Shown piece by piece: positions 30,355-40,269 of a DNA stretch of 64,000 nucleotides; the first letter of the stretch is position 1; each line of letters begins with the position of its first letter. The position numbers and the translations under genes were made by a program. The notes beneath the pieces are model-generated. The model saw only the letters and a program-made list of their open reading frames with translations, had not been told where the DNA came from and ran no database searches. Source of the DNA: Mycobacteriaceae bacterium (lineage in GTDB: Bacteria; Pseudomonadota; Gammaproteobacteria; Burkholderiales; Burkholderiaceae_D); contig CAJCHO010000011.1 of assembly GCA_903970145.1 (NCBI GenBank), positions 34,357 through 98,356 of the forward strand, written 5' to 3'.

Positions 30355-32163
30355 ATGGATTTACCGCGCTCTTCACCTGCCCGCCTGACGGCGCTTGCGA
30401 CGATCAAGCTGCCGCGCTGGGGCCTGGCCCTGATGTGCCTGGTCTACATCCTGCCGGGCCTGTTCTGGCGCGATCCATGGAAGGCGGAGGATGCCGCAGG
30501 CTTTGGCGTGATGTGGACCATGGCGCGCGGAACGCTGCACGATTGGCTCATCCCCAATATTTCCGGCTTGCCCGTCTACGATAGCGGACCGCTCGCCTAT
30601 TGGCTGGGCGCGCTGTCGATCCGTCTGAGCGACTGGATCGCGCCGGGCTTTACTTCTGCGCCGGTCGCCGCGCGCCTTGCCGATATTCCCTGGCTGCTCT
30701 TGACAGCCAGCGTGCTCTGGTACTCGACCTACCTCCTCGGGCGCCGTCCGGCGGCGCAGCCTCTCGCACTGGCGTTTGGCGGCCAGCCGGAGGCGCGTGA
30801 CTACGGCCGCACTCTGGCCGACGGCGCCCTTCTGATCCTGCTTGCCACGCTCGGACTGATCGAACCTGCCCACCGCAGCTCGGCCGATGTCGGAACGCTC
30901 GCCATGTCGAGCGTGGTGCTCTACGCATTGGCCCGCAGCCTCGATCGACCGTTTAGCGGCGCCATTGCCCTCGCGTTTGGCGTAGCCGGCGTCGCCTTGA
31001 CGCGCGGCCCCTTCCCCGCCGCTGCGCTGCTTCTGGTCGCCATCGCATTGGTTGCGGCGCATCCTGACTGGCGCCGCAGTCGCGTGCCGCTGCTGGTCGT
31101 CGGCATGCCGCTGTTAGCGGCGCTCCTGGCCGCCTGGCCACTGGCAGTAAATTACTTCGATCCCGCTGAAGCCCGGCAGTATTTCGCTACCCGCCAGCAT
31201 TTCTGGATTAGCTACGCCGATGGCATCGATGCCGATGGTCTGCGGCACTACCTGCGGACCGTGCCCTGGTTCACCCTCCCAGGCTGGCCGATTGCAGCCT
31301 GGGCGGTGTGGAGCTGGCGGCGCAATCTCCTGAACGCTCACGTGGTGCTGCCGCTTGGCTGCCTTGCCGCGAGCGTCGCCACCCTCGGTGTTACCTCGGA
31401 TCCGAGCGACGGCTTGCTACTTACGCTTTTGCCGGGGCTGGTCATGCTGGCCGCGGTCGGCCTGCCCACCCTAAAGCGCGGTGCTGCCAATGCACTCGAC
31501 TGGTTCAGTCTGCTCATTTATTCGCTGATTGCACTGGCGCTCTGGGGCAGCTGGCTGACCCGTCTGATCGGAGTGCCCGCAGCCTATGCCAGCTCGATGC
31601 AGCGCCTCGTACCGGGCTTGCCGGGGAGCTTTCATGCCGACGCAACGATTGTCGCCATCGTCGCCAGCCTCGGCTGGCTGTGGCTCGTGTATTGGCGCGT
31701 GGTAAAGCACCCCAAGGTTCTTTGGCGCAGCGTGGTGCTGGCCAGCGGTGGCGCCATGCTCTGCTGGGTACTTCTGATGACCCTGTGGTTGCCCGAGATC
31801 GACTTTAGCCGCTCCTACCGCGAACTCGCCCTGCAGCTCCAAGGCGCCCTGCCGCCAGAGGCACGTGCACACCAGGCCTGCATCGCCAGCGACGGTCTCG
31901 GACCGGGCCACCGCGCCTCGTTCGCCTATTTCTCGGATGTTCGTTTTGCTCCGGTCGACTTCGAGGGGCACGAAACCGAGAGCTGCCAGTTCCTGCTGCG
32001 CGAGGATCAGACACGCGACCTTGAGCGCGGCGACTTGCGCGGCGGGCGCTGGCAACTCGTCTGGGAGGGGCGTCGCGCGGTCGATCGCGACGAACGTACG
32101 CGCCTTTACAGGCGCACCCGGGACAAAGCTGACGAGCATCCGAGCGTTCGCAGTGTTCAGTAG
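30355..32163 (+). CDS. ArnT/PMT-like integral membrane glycosyltransferase
   Basis: A 602-residue membrane protein with about 11-12 hydrophobic helices. An N-terminal loop DPWKAEDAAGFGVMWTMARG follows the first helix; acidic residues in this loop are catalytic in the GT-C fold (ArnT, PMT, RgtB). The soluble C-terminal part, from about 490, contains several cysteines and charged residues. The family uses polyprenyl-phosphate-linked sugars to modify lipid A or proteins in the periplasm. The acceptor here is unknown and no ArnT-pathway genes are adjacent. The MATE gene downstream overlaps the 3' end by 11 bp. Confidence 0.75.
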   Translation: MDLPRSSPARLTALATIKLPRWGLALMCLVYILPGLFWRDPWKAEDAAGFGVMWTMARGTLHDWLIPNISGLPVYDSGPLAYWLGALSIRLSDWIAPGFTSAPVAARLADIPWLLLTASVLWYSTYLLGRRPAAQPLALAFGGQPEARDYGRTLADGALLILLATLGLIEPAHRSSADVGTLAMSSVVLYALARSLDRPFSGAIALAFGVAGVALTRGPFPAAALLLVAIALVAAHPDWRRSRVPLLVVGMPLLAALLAAWPLAVNYFDPAEARQYFATRQHFWISYADGIDADGLRHYLRTVPWFTLPGWPIAAWAVWSWRRNLLNAHVVLPLGCLAASVATLGVTSDPSDGLLLTLLPGLVMLAAVGLPTLKRGAANALDWFSLLIYSLIALALWGSWLTRLIGVPAAYASSMQRLVPGLPGSFHADATIVAIVASLGWLWLVYWRVVKHPKVLWRSVVLASGGAMLCWVLLMTLWLPEIDFSRSYRELALQLQGALPPEARAHQACIASDGLGPGHRASFAYFSDVRFAPVDFEGHETESCQFLLREDQTRDLERGDLRGGRWQLVWEGRRAVDRDERTRLYRRTRDKADEHPSVRSVQ

Positions 32164-33541
32164 TCTAAGCAGCCCCGTGGCGCGGCGCATCCTGGCGCTC
32201 GCGCTGCCGGTGATGATCGGCCAGTGGGCCGTCATCACCTACGGCGTGCTCGATACCGTCATGACCGGCCACTCGTCGGCACTCGACCTCGCCGCTCTCG
32301 CGCTGGGCTCGGCTGTCTATATCTCGATCTACGTGAGCCTGATGGGCGTGATCTTCGGTCTCGGGCCGATTGTTGCCCAGCACTTTGGCGCGCAGCGCAT
32401 GGCCCAAATCGGCAGCTCCTTCATCCAGAGCGTCTGGCTTTCGCTGGGGCTTGCTCTGGCGGGCGCACTGGTGATGCTGTCGCCGGATCCCTGGCTGATA
32501 TTTTCCGACCCCTCGCCCGAACTGCGCCAGGCGGTCGGCGGCTATCTGCACGGTCTCGCATTCGCCTTGCCTGCAGCGCTGGTATTTCGCGCGGTCTACG
32601 CCCTGAACGCGGCCATCGCCCGACCACGCGCCGTGATGATTATCAATCTCTTCGGCCTCGCCCTAAAGCTCGTCTGCAATTACACCTTCATCTTCGGTCA
32701 CTTCGGCGCACCAGCGCTGGGTGCCGCGGGTTGCGGGCTGGCGACCGCCATCGTGATGTGGGTGACCTGCGCCCTTGGGCTCCTGGTGTTGCGCTACGAC
32801 CCCTTCTATCACCAGTTCCAGTTTCGCTACGCCGGCCCCAACTGGGCACAACTTCTGGAAATCCTTCGCATCGGCGTGCCGACCGGTCTGTCCTACCTGG
32901 TCGAAGTGACATCCTTCACTTTCATGGCGCTCCTGGTTGCCCGCCTCGGCCCTGCCGTTACCGGCGCTCATCAAATCACCATGAACCTCGCCGTGATCGG
33001 GTACGCCATCCCTATGGGTCTGGCAGTTGCCGTCGCGACGCTCGCCGGACAGTCGCTTGGCGCGGGCCACGCGCGCGAGGCTTTGCATGTGGTAAAGCTC
33101 GGCTTTCGGCTGGCTTTCGTGCTCGCCGGCGTAGTAGTGCTGGCGCTTGGCCTGTTGCGCAACGAGATTGCCCAGCTCTATAGCAACGATCCCGCGGTGG
33201 TCCTGGCAGCCCCGCCGCTGATCCTCTTGCTTGTACCACTACACCTCGCTGACGCGCTGCAGACCGTCGCCGGTTACGCCCTGCGCGCCTATAAGCATGC
33301 CGTGGCGCCGATGCTCATCTATACCCTGTCACTGTGGGGCATCGGACTGGGCGGCGGCTACGTGCTGGCATTCGTCGGAGCCTTCGGCATCGCGCCCATG
33401 GGCGCGGCGGGTCTGTGGGCGGCCAGCGCGGTCAGTCTCTTTGTCGCGAGCGGACTCCTTTACACCTACCTGATGGCGCTGGCGCGCCGCCTGGCACGTG
33501 GTGAGGCTAGGCCTTTAGAAAGTGCTCTCGGTAGTACTTGA
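32153..33541 (+). CDS. MATE-family multidrug/sodium exporter
   Basis: Cation-coupled efflux protein of the MATE (NorM/DinF) family. The GTG at 32153 gives 462 residues with about 12 helices. The frame is open back to 31865, but that part lies inside the preceding gene and looks non-coding. The core begins [20 protein letters not shown], with the repeat signature in LGIG-like positions ([20 protein letters not shown]) and the second half starting [19 protein letters not shown] (about 225). It overlaps the glycosyltransferase gene by 11 bp, suggesting coupling, and overlaps convergent orn by 35 bp. Confidence 0.9.
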   Translation: MFSSLSSPVARRILALALPVMIGQWAVITYGVLDTVMTGHSSALDLAALALGSAVYISIYVSLMGVIFGLGPIVAQHFGAQRMAQIGSSFIQSVWLSLGLALAGALVMLSPDPWLIFSDPSPELRQAVGGYLHGLAFALPAALVFRAVYALNAAIARPRAVMIINLFGLALKLVCNYTFIFGHFGAPALGAAGCGLATAIVMWVTCALGLLVLRYDPFYHQFQFRYAGPNWAQLLEILRIGVPTGLSYLVEVTSFTFMALLVARLGPAVTGAHQITMNLAVIGYAIPMGLAVAVATLAGQSLGAGHAREALHVVKLGFRLAFVLAGVVVLALGLLRNEIAQLYSNDPAVVLAAPPLILLLVPLHLADALQTVAGYALRAYKHAVAPMLIYTLSLWGIGLGGGYVLAFVGAFGIAPMGAAGLWAASAVSLFVASGLLYTYLMALARRLARGEARPLESALGST

Positions 33542-34103
33542 GTTCCTCGATGGATTCCTCGATGTCGGCCAGCGCCTCGTGGCGTTGCTGCTTCTTGAAT
33601 CCCGCGGCCAGCGCCGGCTGCCAGCGCTTGCACAATTCCTTGAGGGTGCTTACATCGAGATTGCGATAGTGGAAATAGGCTTCGAGGCGCGGCAGGTGGC
33701 GCGCCATGAAGCGGCGATCCTGGCAGATCGAGTTGCCGCACATGGGCGACTTCGATTTGGGCACGTAGGCGCGCAGAAATTCGATCAGCTTTTCCTCCAC
33801 GTCCGCCTCGGCCAGGCTCGATTCGCGCACGCGCGTGGTCAGGCCCGAGCGCGCGTGCGTACCCTGGTTCCAGGCATCCATGCCATTGAGCACTTCATCG
33901 CTCTGGTGAATGACGTAGACCGGTGCCTGCGCCACGTGATTCAGATTGCCGTCGGTCACTACCAGGGCGATCTCGATGACGCGGTCACGGTCGGGATCCA
34001 GGCCCGTCATTTCCATGTCAATCCAGATCAGGCGGGTATCGTCGGGACGAGACGTCGGAGCGGGCTTGTTGTCTGCGGCTGCTGAATCGGTATCTTGTGA
34101 CAT
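33507..34103 (-). CDS. orn: Oligoribonuclease
   Basis: DEDDh 3'-5' exoribonuclease that degrades 2-5-nt RNAs and pGpG. The start [11 protein letters not shown] at 34103 gives 198 residues. The catalytic motifs are all present: [18 protein letters not shown] (ExoI, D and E near 26), [18 protein letters not shown] (ExoII Asp near 130), and [17 protein letters not shown] (ExoIII His and Asp near 176). A 19-residue unstructured N-terminal extension precedes the E. coli-like core. It overlaps the 3' end of the MATE gene by 35 bp and diverges from the M48 peptidase gene. Confidence 0.96.
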   Translation of the reverse strand: MSQDTDSAAADNKPAPTSRPDDTRLIWIDMEMTGLDPDRDRVIEIALVVTDGNLNHVAQAPVYVIHQSDEVLNGMDAWNQGTHARSGLTTRVRESSLAEADVEEKLIEFLRAYVPKSKSPMCGNSICQDRRFMARHLPRLEAYFHYRNLDVSTLKELCKRWQPALAAGFKKQQRHEALADIEESIEELKYYREHFLKA

Positions 34104-34212
34104 AATTTCCCTGTAGCTTCCCAAGCGGACGAGGCAGATGCCTACGCCGCCACCGCACTCGCCAAGGGGGTGCGCGATGCGCCCCGCCTGGTGCCGCAAC
34201 CGATTTTCTCAT

Positions 34213-35481
34213 ATGTTCACTACTTTCTTTCTGACTGCTCTCGCACTCTCGCTTCTGGTACGCGCGTGGCTGGCCGGACGCCAGATGCGACATGTCGCTG
34301 CCAACCGCGCCAGCGTGCCGCAGCGCTTTGTCGAAGTCATGCCGCTTGCGGCACACCAGAAGGCCGCCGACTACACCATTGCTCGTACCCGCCTTGGCAT
34401 GCTCGAGTCGATCGTCGAGGCTGCGCTGCTCGTTTGTCTGACACTGATGGGCGGCATCGAGGCCATCGATCGCCTGGTACAGGGAGCGTTGGCGGGCAGC
34501 GCCATGCCGGACCTGGTGCGCGAGGTAGTTCTCGTCGTCGCCGTGCTCCTGGTATCGGCGCTGGTCGATCTGCCCTTCTCGCTGTATCGCGAGTTCGTGC
34601 TCGAGGCGCGCTTTGGCTTTAGCGTGATGACCTGGCGGCTCTACCTCATCGATACGCTCAAGGTCGTCGCCCTGGCGATCGTGCTCGGCTTACCGCTGCT
34701 CCTCGTGGTCCTCTGGCTGATGCAGGCCAGCGGTCGGTGGTGGTGGCTCTATGCCTGGACGGTTTGGAGCGGATTTAGCCTCGTGCTGCTCTTGATTGCG
34801 CCAACAATAATCGCGCCACTGTTCAACAAGTTCGTGCCGCTTGAGGATGAGGCCCTGCGCGGGCGCGTCGAATCACTGCTGGCGCGCTGCGGCTTTGCCG
34901 CCAAAGGGGTATTCGTGATGGATGGCAGCACGCGTTCGACCCATGGCAATGCCTATTTCACGGGCTTCGGGGCGGCCAAGCGCATTGTCTTTTTTGATAC
35001 CCTGATTGAGCGCCTGAATCCGGAAGAGATCGAGGCGGTGCTGGCCCACGAACTCGGGCACTTTCGCCACCACCATGTAATCCAGCGTATTGTCGTATCG
35101 CTCTTAACCAGTTTTGCCGGACTCGCGGTGCTCGGATGGCTGATCGGGCAGCCCTGGTTCTTTGAGCAACTCGGAGTCGAACCCTCGCTTGCGACCCGGG
35201 ACGCGGTTGCGCTTTTGCTGTTCTTCTTTGTCATGCCTATCATGACTTTTCTGCTCGCACCGCTTTTCAGTCAGGCCTCGCGGCGCCACGAATACCAGGC
35301 CGACGCCTTCGCGGCCGAGCAGACCGGCGCGGGCGAGCTGTCGCGCGCGCTGGTCAAGCTCTATGAAGACAATGCCGCAACGCTGACGCCCGATCCGCTG
35401 CACTCGGCCTTCTATGATTCGCATCCGCCGGCGGCGCTGCGCATTGCCCGGCTGGATCAACGCGCACTGGTAGCCCGATGA
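34213..35481 (+). CDS. M48 family (Ste24-like) membrane metalloprotease
   Basis: Integral membrane zinc protease resembling CAAX prenyl protease 1. The ATG at 34213 gives 422 residues, opening with the hydrophobic MFTTFFLTALALSLLVRAWL. The N-terminal half holds several membrane helices. The zinc site HELGH lies near residue 279 in EAVLAHELGHFRHHHVIQR, and the third ligand Glu is in the downstream SRRHEYQADAFAAEQTG. Bacteria lack CAAX prenylation, so it probably acts in membrane protein quality control. The phhB start overlaps its stop by 4 bp, making a phhB/rsgA-containing operon likely. Confidence 0.9.
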   Translation: MFTTFFLTALALSLLVRAWLAGRQMRHVAANRASVPQRFVEVMPLAAHQKAADYTIARTRLGMLESIVEAALLVCLTLMGGIEAIDRLVQGALAGSAMPDLVREVVLVVAVLLVSALVDLPFSLYREFVLEARFGFSVMTWRLYLIDTLKVVALAIVLGLPLLLVVLWLMQASGRWWWLYAWTVWSGFSLVLLLIAPTIIAPLFNKFVPLEDEALRGRVESLLARCGFAAKGVFVMDGSTRSTHGNAYFTGFGAAKRIVFFDTLIERLNPEEIEAVLAHELGHFRHHHVIQRIVVSLLTSFAGLAVLGWLIGQPWFFEQLGVEPSLATRDAVALLLFFFVMPIMTFLLAPLFSQASRRHEYQADAFAAEQTGAGELSRALVKLYEDNAATLTPDPLHSAFYDSHPPAALRIARLDQRALVAR

Positions 35482-35843
35482 ACCACCCCGTCCTCAGTCC
35501 CGCTGAACTCTGTGCCCGCGCCTGCGCTGCCAAGCCTCCTCTGGGGCGACTGTCGCCTGCGGCAGTGAGCCGCCAGGTCAGTGTGCTTACCCACTGGGGC
35601 GAGAAGGATGGCGCAATCGAGCGCGCCTATAAATTTGCCGACTATTTCGAGACGATCGCTTTCGTCAATGCGCTCGCCTACCTGACGCACATCGAAGACC
35701 ATCACCCGGACCTTCTGGTCAGCTATAACCGCTGCACCGTGCGATACAGCACGCATTCGGTGGGCGGTATTTCCGAGAACGATTTCATCTGCGCTGCCAA
35801 GTGCGACGCGCTATTCGCACTGCGTACCCGGTCCGCAGCTTGA
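35478..35843 (+). CDS. phhB: 4a-hydroxytetrahydrobiopterin dehydratase (PCD/DCoH)
   Basis: Recycles 4a-hydroxy-tetrahydropterin formed by aromatic amino acid hydroxylases. The 121 residues include the signature THIEDHHPDLLVSYNRCTVR (about 68-87), with the catalytic histidine cluster, followed by YSTHSVGGISENDF. No phenylalanine hydroxylase is in the window. It overlaps the M48 gene by 4 bp and the rsgA reading frame by up to 43 bp, so it belongs to a compact M48-phhB-rsgA operon also known from Burkholderia-type genomes. Confidence 0.93.
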   Translation: MNHPVLSPAELCARACAAKPPLGRLSPAAVSRQVSVLTHWGEKDGAIERAYKFADYFETIAFVNALAYLTHIEDHHPDLLVSYNRCTVRYSTHSVGGISENDFICAAKCDALFALRTRSAA

Positions 35844-36754
35844 GCGAGTTCGCACGCGGCACTATCGTCGCCACGCACGGTCGCCATTACCTGGTCGAGG
35901 GTGTCAACGGTCAGCGCCTGTTATGCGTAACGCGTGGCAAGAAGGGCGGCGCGGCCTGCGCCGACCGGGTCGAGTATCGCGAGATCGCCAGCGGCCAGGG
36001 AGTGATCGAGCAGGTCTTGCCTCGCACCAACCTCTTTTATCGCTCGGATCTACATCGCACCAAGCTGCTCGCGGCCAATGTCACTCAGGTCGCCGTCGTT
36101 CTGGCCAGCGAGCCACCTTTTTCCGAGGATCTGCTCGGACGCGCACTGGTCGCCGCTGGAGTTCTCGAGATCTCGACCCTGGTGCTCCTCAACAAGTGCG
36201 ATCTGATCGAGCGACGTGACGCGGCACGCCTGCGTCTCGCGCCCTACTCGGCGCTCGGCTATCGGGTTATCGAGATCTCGGTCAAAACCGATCCCGCAGG
36301 AACCCGCGCGACCCTTCGGCCACTACTGAGCAGGCACTCGACCCTTTTGCTTGGACAGTCTGGTATGGGCAAATCCTCGCTGCTCAATCTGCTCGTACCG
36401 GGTGCCGCGGCGGCGACCAATGAGATCTCACAGGCCTTGCATGCCGGCAAGCACACTACCACCGATGCTCGTTTGTACCGCTTGCCCGAAGACGATGGCG
36501 AACTCATCGACACACCCGGCTTCCAGGAATTCGGTCTCGCACACCTCTCACCGGGTGAGATCGAGCGCGCTTTTCCGGAGCTGGCGCCTTATCTCGGCAA
36601 ATGTCGCTTTTACAACTGCAGCCACCTGAACGAGCCAGCTTGTGCGGTGCGAGGAGCCTTGGCGAGCGGCGCGATAGCCAGTGCGCGCTATACCCTTTTC
36701 GAGGAGCTGACGCGGGCCGCGCACGCCGTGGCGAGTGCGCGCCTGACCGGTTAG
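35801..36754 (+). CDS. rsgA: Small-subunit biogenesis GTPase RsgA
   Basis: Circularly permuted GTPase that checks late 30S maturation. The GTG at 35801 gives 317 residues; a TTG at 35840 overlapping the phhB stop (TTGA) would give 304 and is equally plausible. An OB fold lies at about 18-80. The permuted GTPase motifs follow in order: G4 LVLLNKCDLIE (near 126), G1 LLLGQSGMGKSSLLNLL (near 182) and G3 ELIDTPGFQEFGL (near 230). The zinc-binding C-terminus has CRFYNCSHLNEPACAV. Its stop overlaps the convergent CobD-like gene by 4 bp. Confidence 0.95.
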   Translation: MRRAIRTAYPVRSLSEFARGTIVATHGRHYLVEGVNGQRLLCVTRGKKGGAACADRVEYREIASGQGVIEQVLPRTNLFYRSDLHRTKLLAANVTQVAVVLASEPPFSEDLLGRALVAAGVLEISTLVLLNKCDLIERRDAARLRLAPYSALGYRVIEISVKTDPAGTRATLRPLLSRHSTLLLGQSGMGKSSLLNLLVPGAAAATNEISQALHAGKHTTTDARLYRLPEDDGELIDTPGFQEFGLAHLSPGEIERAFPELAPYLGKCRFYNCSHLNEPACAVRGALASGAIASARYTLFEELTRAAHAVASARLTG

Positions 36755-37692
36755 CCGATGGTACCGGCCACCGAGAGCAATACCAGCAGGATCAGCCACA
36801 GGACCAGCGAGCGCCATACGAGTCCGACGGCGCTGCGCAAGGCAGCAGGACTCGCCTCGACGCCGGGCATGGGCTCGCCCGCCGCGCCAGCAGCCGGGTC
36901 CATCCACATGGCCTCACCAAGGCGCACGCCCAATGCGCCGCCCCCGGCGGCCAACAGGATGCCGCGGACCTTGTCGTTCCAGCGCGAGGCGCATTCACGC
37001 CAGCCAAAAATCGCGTCCTCAAAATTTCCGACGATCGCAAAGCCAATCGCAGTCAGGCGCATGGGCAACCAGTCAATGATCTCGAAAGCGCGCCGCGCGA
37101 AGCGCCCGAACGGCTCGGCGCTAGGAGACTCGGGATAGTTCCAGGCGCGCGCAAGATAGTCCGAGAGGCGATAGAGAACCGCTCCGGCAGGACCGGGCAG
37201 CAGCACGAACCAGAAAAAGACCCCGAACACATGGCGGTGCGACGCCAGCAGTGCTTCTTCGATAGCCATGCGGGCAATCTCGGTAGTACCCAGTTCCGCT
37301 GCACTGAAATCCGGCTGGGCGTTGCGCTTCCACTGCTTGAGCAGCTCGCGTGCAGTCGGCAGGTCATTGTTGGCCAGCGCCAGCTGGATGTCGGTGTAGT
37401 AGTGGCTGAAGTGACGAAAGCCGAGCGTGAAGTAAAGCACGAGGATATTGAATGCCAGCGCCACCAGAAGCATGTTGTAGCGCTGCAAGAAGATATAGAT
37501 GAGCGCCGCCGCGAGCGTCATCGGTACGGTTAGCAGCACCCAGGCGAGCACTCCTTGCTGGTGCTCGCCAGCATTGAAGTTTTCCTCGAGGGTGCGGGCA
37601 CACGCGCGTACACCGCGAAAGGCCAGGTTGTTGCCGGCCAGCGGACGCGCCTGTTCCAGCAGCAAGGCGATGATGAGCGACAGAAAGCCCAT
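36751..37692 (-). CDS. CobD/CbiB-family membrane protein
   Basis: A 313-residue inner-membrane protein related to CobD/CbiB (adenosylcobinamide-phosphate synthase) and AmpE. It opens with MGFLSLIIALLLEQARPLAG. Hydrophobic helices alternate with a conserved loop near 150 (SHRHVFGVFFWFVLLPGPAG) and end in two C-terminal helices. No cobalamin biosynthesis gene lies in the window. Orphan relatives at this rsgA/nudL position are common in betaproteobacteria, so a true cobalamin role is doubtful. It overlaps rsgA by 4 bp at the 3' end. Confidence 0.8.
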   Translation of the reverse strand: MGFLSLIIALLLEQARPLAGNNLAFRGVRACARTLEENFNAGEHQQGVLAWVLLTVPMTLAAALIYIFLQRYNMLLVALAFNILVLYFTLGFRHFSHYYTDIQLALANNDLPTARELLKQWKRNAQPDFSAAELGTTEIARMAIEEALLASHRHVFGVFFWFVLLPGPAGAVLYRLSDYLARAWNYPESPSAEPFGRFARRAFEIIDWLPMRLTAIGFAIVGNFEDAIFGWRECASRWNDKVRGILLAAGGGALGVRLGEAMWMDPAAGAAGEPMPGVEASPAALRSAVGLVWRSLVLWLILLVLLSVAGTIG

Positions 37693-37773
37693 GGACTCAA
37701 ACGACCCGTTGTGGATTGACGAGGTCAGCCATTGTAGCGCCTGTGCGCAGGACAGCGGCTCGCGGGCCTAGTC

Positions 37774-38478
37774 TTAGCTCTGTTCCTGAGCACGCAAGAA
37801 GCGGTAGAGGTTGCGCAGCATGCCGGCTGTTGCGCCCCAGATGAAGTGCTCCCTGAAGGGCATTGCATAGAATTGCCGCTCGTGTTCGCCCACTTGCAGG
37901 CTGCGCAGCTGATGATTGGCCGGATCCATGAGAAATACCAGAGGAACCTCGAATACGTCCGCGACCTCGAATGGGTCGGGAGTCAGATCGAAGGGCGGCG
38001 TGACCAGGGCGACAATGGGCACGATGCGATAGCCGGTACCGGTGTAGTAGTCGGTGAGCTGGCCGATGGTTTGGATGTGACTGCGCGCAAGGCCGATCTC
38101 TTCTTCGGTTTCGCGCAGCGCCGTCATGATCGGATCGGTCTCGCCGGGTTCGGCGCGCCCCCCCGGGAAACTGATCTGCCCAGCGTGATCATTCAAATGC
38201 TCGGTGCGCTGCGTCAAGAGCACGCTCGCCTCATCACGCAGTACGATCGGGATCAGTACAGCGGCCGCGACCGGCTCGCTACGGGTAGCGCGCAGGCGTT
38301 CGGCTTCATTGGATTCCGGCTGCCACTCGCGCGGCGCGAGAAAGGCAGCCCGAAGCTGCGCAGGCGAAAGCGACTGTGGATCAATTGCCGGCTCAGCGGC
38401 TGCTGCACGCTGCGGCAGCAGCGTTGGATCAAAAGCTGGCACAGGCACGGCGGCTCCAGCGGCAGAAGGTGGTGGCAC
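37774..38478 (-). CDS. NudL-like CoA pyrophosphatase (Nudix hydrolase)
   Basis: Nudix hydrolase of the CoA/acetyl-CoA pyrophosphatase branch, which yields phosphopantetheine and adenosine 3',5'-bisphosphate. In 234 residues, the branch-specific motif LLTQRTEHLNDHAGQISFPG (near 92) runs directly into the Nudix box GGRAEPGETD..ALRETEEEIGL. The first 45 residues, rich in alanine and proline, are an extension over the 192-residue E. coli protein. It lies 28 bp after rplS on the same strand and could be read from the ribosomal-protein transcript. Confidence 0.9.
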   Translation of the reverse strand: MPPPSAAGAAVPVPAFDPTLLPQRAAAAEPAIDPQSLSPAQLRAAFLAPREWQPESNEAERLRATRSEPVAAAVLIPIVLRDEASVLLTQRTEHLNDHAGQISFPGGRAEPGETDPIMTALRETEEEIGLARSHIQTIGQLTDYYTGTGYRIVPIVALVTPPFDLTPDPFEVADVFEVPLVFLMDPANHQLRSLQVGEHERQFYAMPFREHFIWGATAGMLRNLYRFLRAQEQS

Positions 38479-38505
38479 CTGCCTGGTGCCACCACGGCAC
38501 AGCGC

Positions 38506-38886
38506 TTACTCGGCAGCCGCGACCTGGGTCTTGCTCTTGAGCTTTTCCTTGATACGCGCCGACTTGCCCGAACGCTCGCGCAGGAAATAGAGCTTGGCGC
38601 GACGTACGTCGCCGCGGCGCTTGACTTCGATGCTGGCAATGGCCGGCGAGTAGGTCTGGAAAGTCCGCTCGACACCCTCGCCGCTGGAAATCTTGCGCAC
38701 GATGAAGTTCGAGTTCAGGCCGCGATTGCGCTTGGCAATTACCACGCCTTCGTAGGCCTGAACACGCTTGCGCGTGCCTTCGACCACGTTGACGTTGACG
38801 ATCACCGTGTCGCCCGGTGCGAAAACCGGGATGTTCTTGCCCAGACGGGCCATTTCTTCCTGCTCGAGGACTTGTATCAGGTCCAT
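38506..38886 (-). CDS. rplS: 50S ribosomal protein bL19
   Basis: Large-subunit protein at the 30S-50S interface. The 126 residues open [20 protein letters not shown] and contain the core [20 protein letters not shown] and [20 protein letters not shown]. Slightly longer than E. coli (115) through a lysine/alanine-rich C-terminus. It is the last gene of the conserved rpsP-rimM-trmD-rplS operon, 92 bp downstream of trmD. Confidence 0.98.
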   Translation of the reverse strand: MDLIQVLEQEEMARLGKNIPVFAPGDTVIVNVNVVEGTRKRVQAYEGVVIAKRNRGLNSNFIVRKISSGEGVERTFQTYSPAIASIEVKRRGDVRRAKLYFLRERSGKSARIKEKLKSKTQVAAAE

Positions 38887-38978
38887 GGTGTGCTCCTATA
38901 ACCATCGTGCCGCGGCATATTGTTAGTGTTCGCCGCGCAGAGGATGGGGTTGATTCAATCGGCCTTGCGGCCGCCCGA

Positions 38979-39713
38979 CTACCACTGCTTCAAAATCTCT
39001 TCGTCTTCCTTGCTCAGCCGCCCGGCGCGCCGCGCGGCATCAATCAGGTCCGGACGCTTCTCGTAGGTCGCCCGCAAGGCCTGTTCGCGGCGCCAGCGTA
39101 CGATACGCGCGTGATGCCCGGAGAGCAGCACCGGCGGAACTGCCAGACCCTCGTACAGTTCAGGCCGCGTGTAGTGCGGACAATCGAGGATGCCGTCAAC
39201 AAACGAATCCTCACGTGCCGACTCGGCATCGCCGAGTACCCCCGGCAATTGCCGCACCACCGCGTCGATCAGAACCATCGCTGCCAGCTCGCCCCCCGAC
39301 AGCACAAAATCCCCAATGCTTACTTCTTCATCCACGCAGCGCTGCAATAAGCGCTCGTCGATTGCCTCATAACGTCCGCACAACAGCACTGCGCCGTCGC
39401 CAGCTGCCAGGTGCGCCACGCGCGCGTGGTCAAGCGGCTTGCCCTGCGGCGACAGACACAGTACTGGAGCCCCTGCACCGCGTGCCGCATGGACGGCGGC
39501 AATCGCCTTTTCCAGCGGCTCGGCCATCATCACCATGCCTGGCCCGCCTCCATACGGTCGGTCATCGACCGTGCGGTAGGCGTCACTGCTAAAGTCACGC
39601 GGATTCCAGCTCTGCAACTGCCAGCGCCCCTCATCGAGCGCGCGCCGCGTAATCCCCGACTCCGTTAGCGCCACGAACATCTCAGGGAACAGCGTAACCA
39701 CATCAAAGCGCAT
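38979..39713 (-). CDS. trmD: tRNA (guanine-37-N1)-methyltransferase
   Basis: Methylates G37 of tRNAs with G36, preventing +1 frameshifts. The 244 residues begin [20 protein letters not shown]. The SAM-binding trefoil knot is visible in [13 protein letters not shown] (near 84), [16 protein letters not shown] (near 112) and [20 protein letters not shown] (near 132). The C-terminal tRNA-binding domain ends with DEEILKQW. It follows rimM by 9 bp in the rpsP operon. Confidence 0.98.
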   Translation of the reverse strand: MRFDVVTLFPEMFVALTESGITRRALDEGRWQLQSWNPRDFSSDAYRTVDDRPYGGGPGMVMMAEPLEKAIAAVHAARGAGAPVLCLSPQGKPLDHARVAHLAAGDGAVLLCGRYEAIDERLLQRCVDEEVSIGDFVLSGGELAAMVLIDAVVRQLPGVLGDAESAREDSFVDGILDCPHYTRPELYEGLAVPPVLLSGHHARIVRWRREQALRATYEKRPDLIDAARRAGRLSKEDEEILKQW

Positions 39714-39722
39714 GGCCGTCCC

Positions 39723-40265
39723 TTAATAATCCTTGCCCCACTCCACCACCACCCGCCGCGCGGCCAAGTCCACCGAGCGTACGACAGCCGCCACAAAGGG
39801 TATCAGGAGGTCGCTGGTCGTTTCACCGGCCACTTCCACGACGATGACCTGATGCGCGCCGTTATCCATCAGATCGCGCACCCGACCAAGCAACTCTCCT
39901 GCCACATCCACTACATCGAGGCCGATCAGATCGACCCAGTAGTATTCATCTTCGGCCAGCGCCGGGAAGGCGCTGCGTGCCACCCAGACCTTACTGCCCT
40001 TTAGAGCTTGCGCGGCGTCACGACCTTCACAACCCTCGAGCAGCGCGCGCACCGCAGACCCATGCAGCAGCGCCTCACGCACTCGCCAGTGCCGGTATTG
40101 TCCGTCACGCTCGATCCACCAGTCCGTCGCGCTGGTCAGCGCAGCCGGCTCGCCCGCGTGCGGCGCCACCTTGATACCGCCGCGCAGTCCCCACGCATCG
40201 ACGATTCGTCCGACTGCAACCAGATCGCCGGGAACGTCGGTCACGCTCACCGGCACACCGCGCAA
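39723..40265 (-). CDS. rimM: Ribosome maturation factor RimM
   Basis: Binds S19 and helps assemble the 30S head. The 180 residues have an N-terminal beta-barrel domain starting LVAVGRIVDAWGLRGGIKV (near 16). The C-terminal PRC-barrel contains EDEYYWVDLIGLDVVDVAGE (near 105) and LIPFVAAVVRSVDL, the usual end motif. It lies 4 bp downstream of rpsP and 9 bp upstream of trmD. Confidence 0.97.
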   Translation of the reverse strand: MRGVPVSVTDVPGDLVAVGRIVDAWGLRGGIKVAPHAGEPAALTSATDWWIERDGQYRHWRVREALLHGSAVRALLEGCEGRDAAQALKGSKVWVARSAFPALAEDEYYWVDLIGLDVVDVAGELLGRVRDLMDNGAHQVIVVEVAGETTSDLLIPFVAAVVRSVDLAARRVVVEWGKDY

Positions 40266-40269
40266 ACGC

